Assembly: GCF_003073045.1 (NCBI RefSeq)
Contig: NC_037598.1
Location: forward strand, 25,667,822-25,731,821
Reading direction: 5' to 3'
Length of the DNA: 64,000 bases
Source: Pomacea canaliculata
Lineage: Eukaryota > Mollusca > Gastropoda > Architaenioglossa > Ampullariidae
Shown: in pieces, positions 11,127 through 21,375 of the stretch
Position numbering within the stretch: the stretch's first letter is position 1
Layout: the number at the start of each line of letters is the position of its first letter
The notes under the pieces: model-generated
Databases searched by the model: none
Seen by the model: only the letters and a program-made list of their open reading frames with translations
What the model was told of the DNA's origin: nothing
Position numbers and translations under genes: made by a program

Positions 11127-12405
11127 TCATCGGCGCCACAGCACGGTGAAGGGCCAGGACATGAAGTCGCCTTCCAGAAGTTCCCCGGAGATGACGTGGT
11201 GCGGGCGGAAGTTGCGGGCAGTCATGAAGTCGACGACAAACTGACCCCCAAAGGTCGCGCGGCCCTTGACGTGCTCCCACTCCATCCACACCAGCGGCAC
11301 GTCCAGCGTCTTCAACAGATCACGTGACCCCGCCAGCACGTGGCCCTCGTGACTCTCCACGTCTATCTGAGAGGTCACGTGACGCATGTGGGTGGGAAGA
11401 GAGGAACGAACACGTCAGTGCGCGTGGATGACGAGGCAGAAGTAAATAGCACGTGGAACTGTCAACGGATCATACGTCACGTGTGTGGTGTACAAAGTGA
11501 GACAAAATGGTTATAAACATAGTTTTTGAGAAACCGTCTTATGTTTGAACTACATCAGTGTCAAGCGATGTGCGGCTGTAAGCTTCTCTTGCGCACAGTA
11601 GGTAGGTAGGCACACAGTAACAAGTATTAATGACACTTACCTTGAGTGCTGCCCGTCGGAAGGGTAACATCTCCAAGATGCGATCCAGTTTGATGGCGTA
11701 GGCCAGGGTCAGGTCGTGTGTGAACTGTCTGCCTGCTTCGTTGACCGTGAACAGTGTGCTGGTGTTGGCGGCCTGAGTGGCCAGAGTGACGTGTCCCTCG
11801 CGTGACGACACGGCGTTCTGGATGACGTGCACCAGGCCGGCGTGTCCGAAGTCGAGAACAGATCGACAAAGGCGGAGCGCGTTGGCGGCGATGGGCTCGA
11901 TGGCCACCACGGTCCTCTTCTGGAGAGCGGCTTGCAGCGCCACCAGCCCCACATTGGCGCCCACGTCGATGAGGGGCAAGTCACGTGACAGAGTTAGAAA
12001 ACTCTCGATTTCTTTCTTCTCAAATATAGAACCGTTTAGCGCCTTTGCGGTGACAGTTCTGTCGTACTCCGCGGACATAAAGCCGTAAAAAGTCAGGTTT
12101 CCGATTTCTGTCGGAAAATTAATCGGGCGGAAGTGTTTTGACGGCGCGCAGTTCAACTTCCTCCATCCTTTCTCATCACGTGACATGAGGACATTGTTAT
12201 TGTCTGATTTCATGTCCCGGGTTTCCATGGAGGCTACAGATAGCAGCCTGGAGTCCTCTGGGACTTTATTTCTCGCACCTGTCTTTTGATACATTCTCTC
12301 GTCATCTGTGTGTCCAATAATTGAGTTTACTTGACGATAAAAGTTGATGACGAAGATGAGAACCAGGATCAGAATGAAAGATATCGCTTGTATTTTGTGC
12401 GACAT
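11127..12405 (-). CDS. FkbM-family SAM-dependent methyltransferase, type II membrane protein (fkbM-1)
   Basis: Two coding exons: 12405-11641 (255 codons) and 11366-11127 (79 codons plus stop), 334 aa. The intron has donor GTAAGT and acceptor CTCAG. A further acceptor (TTGCAG, exon from 12416) lies 11 bases before the ATG, so a non-coding leader exon is expected upstream (13444). Residues about 6-22 form a hydrophobic signal anchor after a short basic tail. The SAM-binding motif is LIDVGANVG near residue 140, and the FkbM C-terminal signature runs across the splice junction as LKIDVESHEGHVL. Sequons NLT, NGS and NTST fit a luminal catalytic domain. FkbM (Methyltransf_21) enzymes O-methylate diverse substrates, including sugars; the acceptor here is unknown. 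A glycan acceptor is inferred from the neighbours and the membrane anchor. Start choice: the next upstream ATG lies in the intron or at its junction. Confidence 0.88.
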
Positions 12406-12699
12406 CGTCCTTAGGTCTGCAACACACACACATGGTATACCATGTAATAAATGAATTTATGTTAACATATAGTCAGTGTTACTGTCACAAATTTACTCGC
12501 TGACCACGTGATCATGAACAACTATTTTGTTGTAATTCGTACAAGGGAATTCAAGAATGCCTGATTTGTGACACAAGTATTTATGATGTTGTTTCATTCA
12601 GTTTCTTTAGTGATTGGAAGCAATCAGTATGAGTGTGTTGTATGTGTAGACTGCGTGTGTGCGTGTTGTTTGTGTATTTACTTCTTTTTGTCATTTAAT

Positions 12700-13443
12700 T
12701 ATCTCTATTTGCACACGTGACTGAGATTATGAGACGAAAAATAGTTCTGGACAAAAAGTAAAATTCGATTTGGTATTTAACATCCAAGAAGGTCTTAATG
12801 CAATATTTGCAGCTTAAAATCGGGTCTCATCATCGTGAATAGAAACTTGATGTAAAGTCATAAAATAGAGAAGACAAGAGGGTAGCAGACAAAGTTATTC
12901 GTTGGTAGGTTCACAAGCACCGCCATACACCATGGAGGTGTAATTAATTACATTAAGCCATTATCTTTCCGACAGAGTTCTAGCAATAAAGCCAAGTTGT
13001 CAAAGCAAATGAGGGACACGAGAAAGTAAGAGACAAGAGAAAGTGAAACAAGAGAAAGTGAGAGAAGAGAAAGTTAGGGACAAGAGAAGGTCTGGCCATT
13101 TAAGATAAACTTGTATTTGCTTATGTCCAAACTGCCATAATCAACATGTTCTTACAGTACTCAGAACCAGACGTAGGCCAATCAGCATCTTGCCAACCCT
13201 GATAATTACCAACACTGACAGTTGCCAAACCTTTTAATTACAGCTCTGACAATTACCAATTTTCACAATTAAAAACTTTGGCAATTACCAACTCGACCAT
13301 CAACTACACTTCAAAGTTCTTCAACTTTGTATTTTGACAGACCAATGAACGCGAATGAGTGTCTTAATGATAATCTGGCTACAATGGCTTTCGTCTACAG
13401 ACCACCTGGAACACACAGTTCTCTCACCTGAGCAAAGACTCAC
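12700..13443 (-). other. first intron of fkbM-1, homologous to first intron of b3gat-1
   Basis: The intron runs from the leader donor at 13443 to the acceptor at 12417. Segments near 12720-12940, 13080-13105 and 13345-13385 align in order with 25750-25980, 26045-26070 and 26200-26225 of the b3gat-1 first intron. For example, TTCTGGACAAAAAGTAAAAT corresponds to TTTTGGACAAGAAGTAAAAT. A purine-rich GAGAAAGT repeat fills 13017-13090. Confidence 0.6.
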
Positions 13444-13740
13444 CTTTCTTTGCCGCTCCGCTGTTATCGCTGTTATCGTCTAACAGCAGTTAGCGAGTCA
13501 GTGTATTGCTGATGACTCTGTTGGCGGAGGATGTCTGATGCTCAGTATTTCAGGAGGATAGTATACAGGCTGGGGGGATGCTTGGCCAGACTGTGTTCAC
13601 TGACTGGTGTGGAGGATGTTACCTGGGATCTTGACTCACGCAGCAGTGCAGTGAGGACACATCGACTGCACCAACCGTTTATGACTCCGGCGTTGGCACA
13701 ACGCGCGCGAAGATTCATCACAGGTCAATACCACGTGTCA
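13444..13740 (-). promoter_or_regulatory. leader exon and presumed promoter of fkbM-1 (shared with b3gat-1)
   Basis: About 300 bp align closely with 27287-27620. The block ends in a strong splice donor, AAAG|GTGAGT, with intron from 13443, in both copies. No coding frame is conserved, so it is read as a 5' untranslated exon plus proximal promoter. It joins to the acceptor at 12416, 11 bases before the fkbM-1 ATG. The transcription start is not resolvable from sequence. Confidence 0.55.
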
Positions 13741-14140
13741 GGGGCACGTCACGACCCCATCTCTCACGCATGCGCTGTCATTGACTTGCTGTACTCCACA
13801 AAACACAAGACAACTCTTCCTTCACGCGCCCTGACAACATTGAATAATCATACATTATGAAGCTTCTATTAAAAACGTACGCACACCAATAAAACTATCA
13901 CTGCACTGTCTTCCTCCCCTCTCACAATGAAAATGCTCCCTACTCCCGTATGCACTCACATGGACGGTACACTGGATTGTCTCGCAGACTGGTGGTGAGA
14001 TAAAGTCATATGCCTAGAGTTCGAGAACACCAGCGGAAGACAGACGATACTATTTTTTAAAAAACAACCAGACTACAAACAATGAACCTATAAACAGACA
14101 AACCAGACCGAAGGAGAGAGGTGGAATTAAAGAGCTGTAC
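13741..14140. other. intergenic, nothing recognised
   Basis: No gene. The open frame spanning 13531-13860 on the plus strand overlaps the leader block and is not preserved in the second copy. Confidence 0.45.
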
Positions 14141-14148
14141 ATAGTCTG

Positions 14149-14960
14149 AAGGAAGTCGCCAGGCTTTGATGATGTGCCAGGTGAGCTGCTCCGGCAGGAT
14201 ATGGTAGAAACCACGGAGGTGTGCAGGTGAATGGGTTACTGTATGACAAGACCAACGCTCGGCCTCTTGCGAAGTTCTCCGCTGCTAGTCTCGGCGAGCC
14301 TAAAGCATGAATGTGACTAAACCGGAAGCTTTGTGTACACCAGCCTCGTTATAGAAATTAAGCTGAAGCATGAAAAAACCGGAAGCTGTTCTGTAAATAG
14401 TCTCGTTCGAGGAGTTAATTGAAAAAAAGCCATCCAGGAGATGCAGATAGTTGGTAGAAACTACAAAGGCCCTCGTTGTTCTGTGCCCAGGAGTTTGGTA
14501 ATGCAAAGAATGGCTGGCTCAAAGAATGAACACTGCCACTAGTCATACCCCTCCCTCCCTAAAAAAACCAACCCAGCAGACAGTGCCAGAACTACATAAC
14601 TACAAATATTATCAGCCGCCCAAGCAAAGTCGTGTTGAAAGTAGTACAGAACCTATCAGCATCTTCGAGAAACAGCAGAGGAATAGCCTGACTTCAGGCG
14701 AGGTAACAACAGTTCAACAAATCTTCAAACTGTTGCATTCTTATAAAGAATCATCTTCAGCATCAGCGAGATCTCTTCCACAACTTCGTCGACTTAAGGT
14801 CTGGCTTGAGGGGGATGAGGGGATGAGGGACGAGGGGATGAGGAGATGGAGCAGGGAAAACCCGCGATGCGACCTGCGATTTGCAGACGACATCGAGTTG
14901 ATAGCAGGCACCTATATAGTGAACTGAAAGACATTGACAGACAGTACCAGACCTTATCAT
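14149..14960 (+). pseudogene. decayed non-LTR retrotransposon (RT fragments)
   Basis: Near 14149-14225 the plus strand reads KSPGFDDVPGELL, the 'K-(S/A)-PG-D-(I/V)P-EL' motif that precedes LINE reverse transcriptases. Around 14866-14930 it reads DLRFADDIELIAGT, the catalytic F-ADD box. The intervening fingers/palm motifs are missing or scrambled and frames are broken, so this is a non-functional remnant. Confidence 0.6.
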
Positions 14961-14999
14961 TGACAGACAATGCAAATACCGAGGATGGATACAACGGCA

Positions 15000-15300
15000 A
15001 GTAGCAATCAACTCGAAGGGAGGTAAACAACTTTGTTTCCCATGACTGACCAGACTACCTTACAGGGTTGTCGGCTCCAGTAAGCAGAGTACCATAGAAA
15101 TCACTTTTTCTTGTTCTTTTTGAAAAAAATAATATTAAGCAATAAAGTATAAAATAGTTCTCACTGTTATAAATATTTTATGTTTATTAATTACAAATGA
15201 AGTAAATAGATTCTACTGATTAACACATAATTCTTAGTTCTAGTAATTTATTGTTCCACTCTCCATTATGTTGTTTACCTCCATAAGAAAAATTTCGTAA
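15000..15300. other. intergenic, AT-rich
   Basis: No recognisable feature. Confidence 0.45.
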
Positions 15301-15309
15301 ATTACATCA

Positions 15310-16000
15310 GAAAAGTTTTTTGCTCAGAATTAGTGTATTTGTCGAGATAACTCATAGAACAGAAGAAGAGTTATGCTAGTGTTTAAGCAGTAAACAAGCT
15401 TTAAACCTACTGAGTTCATTGAATTGCTGATGGCAAAGATTTCAAAGAATTGATCTTGTCAGGTGTCAGTGTGACTTGCACACGTGCCTTGCACAATCCG
15501 ATCGTCTGCAACAGCTTTTATGACAACATTTCGATGAAGACAGTGGAAATTAATGTTACAAAGGTGGCAATAGCCACTTGTTACAAACACACCTTTTATT
15601 TCTGAAATAAGACACTGGACTTCGAGAAACTCTCCAAGCAGTTGGAGTAGAGCTTATACTTGTACCCAAGCTAACCACATGACAGGACAAACTCTGGCAA
15701 GATGGAAGATGAAAGGTAAACGAAGACTGTTTTGATCATTTAGATGTGATGAAATCCATTCCATAAGAACTACAAGCTGTTACAGATATTACAGAACCAG
15801 CAATAATTAAAATTTAGTTTTAACATTTTATGTTTCATAGTCTCTAAGAAAATCGGCTAAACATTATAAACTTTACAATAAACAGCTCACAGCTCGACAT
15901 TATAAACTTTATAATAAACAGCTCACAGCTAGACATTATAAACATTATAATAAACAGCTTACAGCTAGACATTATAAACTTTACAATAAACAGCTGAACC
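15310..16000. repeat. cluster-associated block, homologous to 30240-30560
   Basis: Landmarks TTGCTCAG(A/T)ATTAGTGTAT, TTTAGATGTGATGA and CATTCC..AA..ACA recur in the same order at 30255-30390. The block marks a duplicated intergenic segment of the glycosyltransferase/methyltransferase cluster. It contains a repeat-block copy at 15478-15580 and a tandem repeat at 15861-15995. Confidence 0.55.
15861..15995. repeat. 36-bp tandem repeat, about four copies
   Basis: Unit begins ACATTATAAACTTTACAATA and ends AACAGCTCACAGCTAG, about 36 bp. Copies start near 15861, 15897, 15933 and 15969 with few substitutions. The homologous position near 30500 has only a degenerate single unit. Confidence 0.85.
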
Positions 16001-16254
16001 ATACCAATCTAAGAGTCAGGTTGATACAAGTGCCACGTGTTACATAATGGCCAGTGCTGCCCGTTAGTGTTGTGATGATGCTTCGTGAACTTTGCTGTAG
16101 ACAAATATGTCCAAGGTGTTGAAACTAGTTTTTTTTTTCTCTGCCACTTAACTACTTCCTTTAACGCACAAGAAACTGCACCACTCTTTATTTTGCTTCT
16201 GGAAGAAAAACAATTTTACTACCACTCCCCCCAATTCATCTCATGTTTAACTGT

Positions 16255-16345
16255 TCATCTTGCACACGAACCTCCCACAGTATGATCGGCTGCAGCTGCT
16301 GGTAACAGAACTCCGATGGAGACAGAGAAACTGGATGTTATTTTT
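16255..16345 (+). repeat. cluster-associated repeat block, partial copy
   Basis: CTTGCACACG, GATCGGCTGCAG and GATGGAGACAG-type landmarks match those at 10045-10110, 15475-15545 and 28078-28150. An (AATAAG)n microsatellite follows at 16348-16400. Confidence 0.5.
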
Positions 16346-16399
16346 TTAATAATAATAATAAGAATAAGAATAATAAGAATAATAATAATAATAAATAAG

Positions 16400-17940
16400 A
16401 ATAGAGTTTGCAAAGCCCATTTTGCTGTGTGGAGAGACTACCACAGAGACGAGTTACCGCAAACACCAAACCACAACAACAACAAACAGATGTCTTTGTG
16501 ACAAAGATAAACGCAGACTATGGACAGAGATGAGGAATTGAGAAATGCCATCCCCCACTGGTCATATCTAACTGTTGGGTTGATATGTTTGACAGCGAAA
16601 AAAATCTCCAAACTCCAGCCGTGTGACTCGTGGTACACGCACGTGATGGAGACAGGGTAGGATGACAGGGTCTTGCAGTCTCAACTACGATGATGACAAA
16701 GGAAGGTCCCAAGTCTCGTGTGGATTCAATCGGATTTCAATCCACGGAAGGTGACACGACGTTTGTGGCGTCCGTACCTCGGTATTGACCCTCCGGAGTT
16801 CCTCCCTGGGCCCCGTCTCTCATCTCGTGCAAGAAACCGGTGAGTAAGTTAAACCTAATTGATAAAGTCCAGATTCAGGAACCGCTGTATATGTGACAAA
16901 TTTCTGCAACTAATGTAGAAGAAGAGAATCATACCAAAACATTTATGTATAATTTAAAAAAAATTCTTGTAACAATGTTGTCTGACTTGTATCAGTTTGT
17001 TCATTTGTTTGTATACATCTGATGTCTAAGGAACTTAAAAAGAAACAATCTTGTTATTGAAAGCAGGCACAGAGGGGCAAAAAGTCGAAACCCAATTATA
17101 TTGTTTACCATCACAGGTGACGCAGTCACTTGCATTATGAATCTTGTTGCCCGCTGTTGTTCGTGTGAGAGACATCTAGAATCTTCTTTTTTTGAGTTTA
17201 AAATCACTCATTTTTAACTTCTTCCATGTATATCTGCTCATGTAGTCGAGTGAATTAAAGCTTATAATTAATAAGGCAGGATTATCTCTTACCCCGCACT
17301 GTGGGTATACAGAACCTTCACGGGTGGAGGCTGGATAATCGTTACCCGGATGACTCCGGCTACCCCAGCTCGTTAGAGTTACTTTCGTACCCTTGGAATT
17401 GTTTTATTCCAGACCAACATAATCTCTAGATTACCAGCCCCCTTCCTTGGTTTTCATCTTTCCAGTTACTGCTTTGGGTAACTAGCAAACCTCGGGGTTA
17501 AGTTTACCCTGCGTCAGACATACGGCCCACACAGATGTACACACCAAGGTACCCGTAGCCCCACACAGGTGTACCAAGGTATCGTCTGACAAACAATACC
17601 ATAACATTTGACGCCAGGTAAAAATAGAAAATCTAAAAACCTTTTCTTCTCTTAATGTCAACCTTTCATCCTGAGTTTGTTTTATTGTCAGTAGTCATTG
17701 CAAGTACAGTGGATACGACAGTACACAATACCGCTCACAACAGCGCAGTGCGAGAAATGCGAGATGACAACACAAACAAAGTCTCACAGATGTTTAGTTG
17801 CTACACGACAGACACCGAACCACTCGCTGCCTCACGGACACACCTGTAACAGTCTTAGGAAATAGGCAGCAACATCAAAAGATGGGTCCGACATTTTGCG
17901 CTGAGAATCAAACAGGGGTCAGGCTGCATTCTCTAAACCT
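16400..17940. other. intergenic, nothing recognised
   Basis: No gene. A GC-richer stretch at 17290-17600 contains several GGTAAC/GTTACC-like short inverted matches and may be an old repeat; boundaries were not identified. Confidence 0.4.
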
Positions 17941-18479
17941 CACGTTGTTGTTGCTGCTGCTGTTGTTGATTTGGAAGGGAAAGTGCTTCCACCTCCCTGT
18001 AGGGATGGGGATCTTGGGGGATGTGGGATGGGGTAGGGTCGCTGTCTTCTGGTGCCGCAGGTGTTGTCTACACTTGTTCTCTCTTTTCCTGTTGGTGTTT
18101 AGGTGGTTGTCGTCTGTTTTGGTGGTGGATGCTGGTGTCCTCTCTTCCTGCTGCCGCCGCTTGCTATTACCGCCCTAGTGGTGAACCATCTTGGTTTCCG
18201 TGTCCCTTGTGTTGTTCTTTTCTAGATTATTTGGCTTTCTTCTACATAAATGGTCATGTTGTCCACTTTTAACCCTTTCACTGTCTTATTTTAGTGGAGA
18301 GTGTGGGTGGCTTGTCGCTGTTGATGCTGTTAATGACAGTATGTTGTGCCATAGTTACTTAGGTGGGTTGAGACAGTTATTAAGGTGTAGTGCTGGTCTG
18401 TATTTATTTTTAAAAGTTTTTCTCTTTCTGGTTTGTTTTCATTTATCCAACAGCTGTCCATCCCCACAGACACATGCCT

Positions 18480-20420
18480 GTATATCTTGTTAGGTATTCT
18501 CCGTTTAGCCTCATTCTATTCTTCTCTCTACTGGTGAGATAAGGATGCTTGGGGGCGACTTTGGAGTTTGTTTTTGTTTTATTGCCGGTCTAGCTAGTTT
18601 ATCAACCTCTTCATTTCCTTTTATTCCAGTATTCCATGAGGGAACCCAGAGGAACTTAATGTCAACTTTTTCATGGTTAATCTTGTTTATGAGAGACAGT
18701 ATCTCGTATACCATGTCTATTGTGTTTGAGGACTTGTATTTTAGCACCTGGAGCGCTGACGGAGTCTGATATTAGCAGGTATAGTGCTTGCGGTGTGTTC
18801 TTCATTTCAAGGTGAGGTGTCAGCATGGCAGTCAGTCCACCTGTGAACATCAAGGTGTGTTTTGGCAGTCTGCTGGAGATGGTCGTGTTGTCAGGATAGT
18901 ATACTGTAATCCAGTTGTGGTTGTCTCTGGATCATGGCATCCATCAGTATAGGTCTGTGGTGGTCTTTGTAGCTTTTGTTTCTGCAGTGATTTGGTGTTG
19001 GTGTTCTTTGTTATATTTTGTGAGGTCAAAGTCTATCTGTGAGTGTGGAGGTATCCAGGGTGGTGTTTGCATGCTGTTGGGTGGGTGAGGAGCTGTTAGG
19101 TTTGTTTCTGCACCCTTTGTGTTTTCTATTTGTTGGATGTGTTGTATTGGGGATTGTGGGGTAGGGTGGCCTGTTCTGTGTCTGTGGGGTTGTGAGGGAA
19201 TGTGTCGGACTGGGTGGTCGAAGTAGTAACTGGCTGTCCTTTCCTTGATTAATTCAATAGGTTTCTGTCCTGTTTCTGCCAGCTCTGCCAGGTTTGGTTA
19301 GTACGAAGATGAACTAGCAATCGAGCTGCTTCTAATAGTTTAAACATCACGTGTGCATGATGGAGGTTAAGAAGAGAAGATTACACCTAAAATCTGTGGG
19401 CTGTAGTTGAGGTTTTTTGGGTTAATGTTAGTTTAGGATATTCTGTTTTCTGATTTGCATTTTTAAATATTATAGCCTGGGTTTTTGAGGCTGAGAGTTT
19501 AAAGCCGTTATATTTAAACCATTTTACTATTTCATGTACATCCTCATGTATCTTATCTATTCCTGTGATTTTACGTCTGTTAGTGTTATTTGTTTTACGC
19601 ATTTCTACTTCTCCGAGGAGGGATATCCAATATGTGTCATCGGCGAATCGTTTGACTTTCACATGTTGGACATGTCTGCAATCATCATGTTGAACAGCAA
19701 AGGACTGAGGACACTACTCTGTGGGACTCCATTATCTAGTGGGACCTCGCCAGAAGTTGCATTTGCAATTCTTACTGATATTTTCCTATTTGATAGGAAG
19801 GACTTAATTGAACTATTTTATTTGAGGTGCCTATGCGGAGGAGCTTGTGGAGCAGTCCCTGTGCCAGAGCATATCACAGGTGCTTTCTATGTCCAGGAAG
19901 ACTCCACTCAGCTTCACTGTTTTCCTTGCTGGCATTAATTATTCCTGCTGTGAGGCTGTGATCCACAGTGCTTTGTTCCTTCATACAAACACTTTGTTGT
20001 GGGGGCAGGTGTTGTTGGCATCACATAAGTGGCTTAGTCTGTTTTTAATCATTGTTTCAAATGTCTTGCCTAGCTGTGAAGTGTTCACAGTTGGTCTGTA
20101 GCTAGATGTTACTGTTTTTGTTTTGCCTGGTGTGGGGATGGGGACTACTGTGGCCCTTTTCCATATGTTAGGGGAGTTACTTTTGTCAAAGATGTCATTG
20201 AAAAGCTGTAAGATAAGGGGTTTAGTTTTACGGAGGCAGTTTTTGAGTATTTGATGTGAGAAGATCTGGACCTGGGGCAGATCCTTTCAGTTGACAGGGC
20301 TTGCTCAAGCTCTTCCATAGTTATTCTGTTTGCTAATTTGAAAGCATTAGAGCTGGTAGAAAGCTACTTTCAGCCTGTTCTCTGTGTATCTTGAAGTCAT
20401 TTAAGTCTCCCAGGATAAGG
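18480..20420 (-). pseudogene. decayed non-LTR retrotransposon with RT and RNase H
   Basis: Read on the minus strand from about 20400 downwards, it shows IWKRATVVPIPTPGKTK (about 20160) and SYRPTVNTSQLGKTFE (about 20080). Then come the RT box NGVPQSSVLSPLLFN (about 19730-19685) and the catalytic box RFADDTYW (about 19650). An RNase H tail, KFLWVPSWNTGIKGNEEVDK, lies at about 18660-18600. An RNase H downstream of RT is typical of the I/Jockey-like group. Frameshifts and stops separate the pieces. The 3' untranslated part may continue to about 17950. Confidence 0.75.
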
Positions 20421-20429
20421 TTCCCTGAC

Positions 20430-20800
20430 AGAAGTAGTCTGTTATGTCTTCTACTGTTATTGAGTTGTATTTGGATAGGAGGGGTATGTACACATTTATT
20501 TTTAGTGTTTGCCTGATGGGAGGGTGATTAACCTTGACCTCTTTGTACTTGGTAAATATTATGTGCCATGAATATTTCTATAATGGGGCTGTATTATTAC
20601 ATTTAATCAATTGGTTTTATTTACTGTTAAAATGTTTGTAGATTAATTGGGGAAATTATTATTTTTATTTATCTTGATTTTTTTACTTTATGATTATGTG
20701 TTATTTTATGATTCCAAATGGACCATCAGCATTTACATTTAAAACTGTTTGTCAGAATGCCAGACTATACACAAAGTCTGCAGACACATAAAAGTGTACT
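20430..20800. other. intergenic, AT-rich
   Basis: No gene recognised. Confidence 0.4.
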
Positions 20801-20940
20801 TTCTTGATGCAAGTACAGTAATTTTATCTAGCTTCATACAACTGGTCAGATTGACGTGCTTGGACACTGGGAAACAATCGGAATATCTGGGTAACATTTT
20901 GGAAAATCTAGACATTTTCATGTGAGAACTAAATATATGA
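20800..20940 (-). repeat. 3'-flank block shared with fkbM genes
   Basis: Contains AGCTTCATACAACTGGTCAG (about 20830-20850), aligning with 10955-10975 and 37505-37525. It lies about 0.4 kb beyond the b3gat-1 stop codon. Confidence 0.5.
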
Positions 20941-21060
20941 GATCTGATCATTAAATAGAAAAAACCTGACATCTGCATGTATACTTTTTGTGTGTTTGCA
21001 TACCTATGTAAACTTTGACTTTGTACAGATGAGCATGATGTACCTAAAGTACATCTGGAT

Positions 21061-21170
21061 ACACTGTGTAGATGTAGATGTAGATGTAGATGTAGATGCA
21101 GATGCAGATGTGGATGTAGATGTAGATGTAGATGTAGATGTAGATGTGATGTACATGTAGATGTGGATGT
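21061..21170. repeat. (GTAGAT)n hexanucleotide microsatellite
   Basis: About seventeen GTAGAT/GCAGAT/GTGGAT hexamers. The Ser/Thr-rich open frame across it on the minus strand is a by-product. Confidence 0.9.
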
Positions 21171-21375
21171 ATCTGCCTGACAATCTGATCGTACACCCAG
21201 TCCACTGTGTCACACTCAAGCTGGGTATGTCGTGTTTACTGTCGACGTGGCAAGAAGTATGATGATGACTGTCTCTCACTCCTACTCAGTCTTGCTCACG
21301 CCTTGCTCACCGATAAGCCTTACACACTGCACTAACAATAACTGACGAGGTCGCCAGCAGTTAGAAGGTCAAAGT

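Noticed and set aside
11777..12088. Plus-strand frames antisense to the fkbM exons (also 38329-38640)
   Set aside because: Shadow frames of GC-rich coding exons; preserved only because the exons are nearly identical.
13531..13860. 109-codon plus-strand frame
   Set aside because: Overlaps the shared leader/promoter block antisense; the frame is broken by indels in the 27.4-kb copy.
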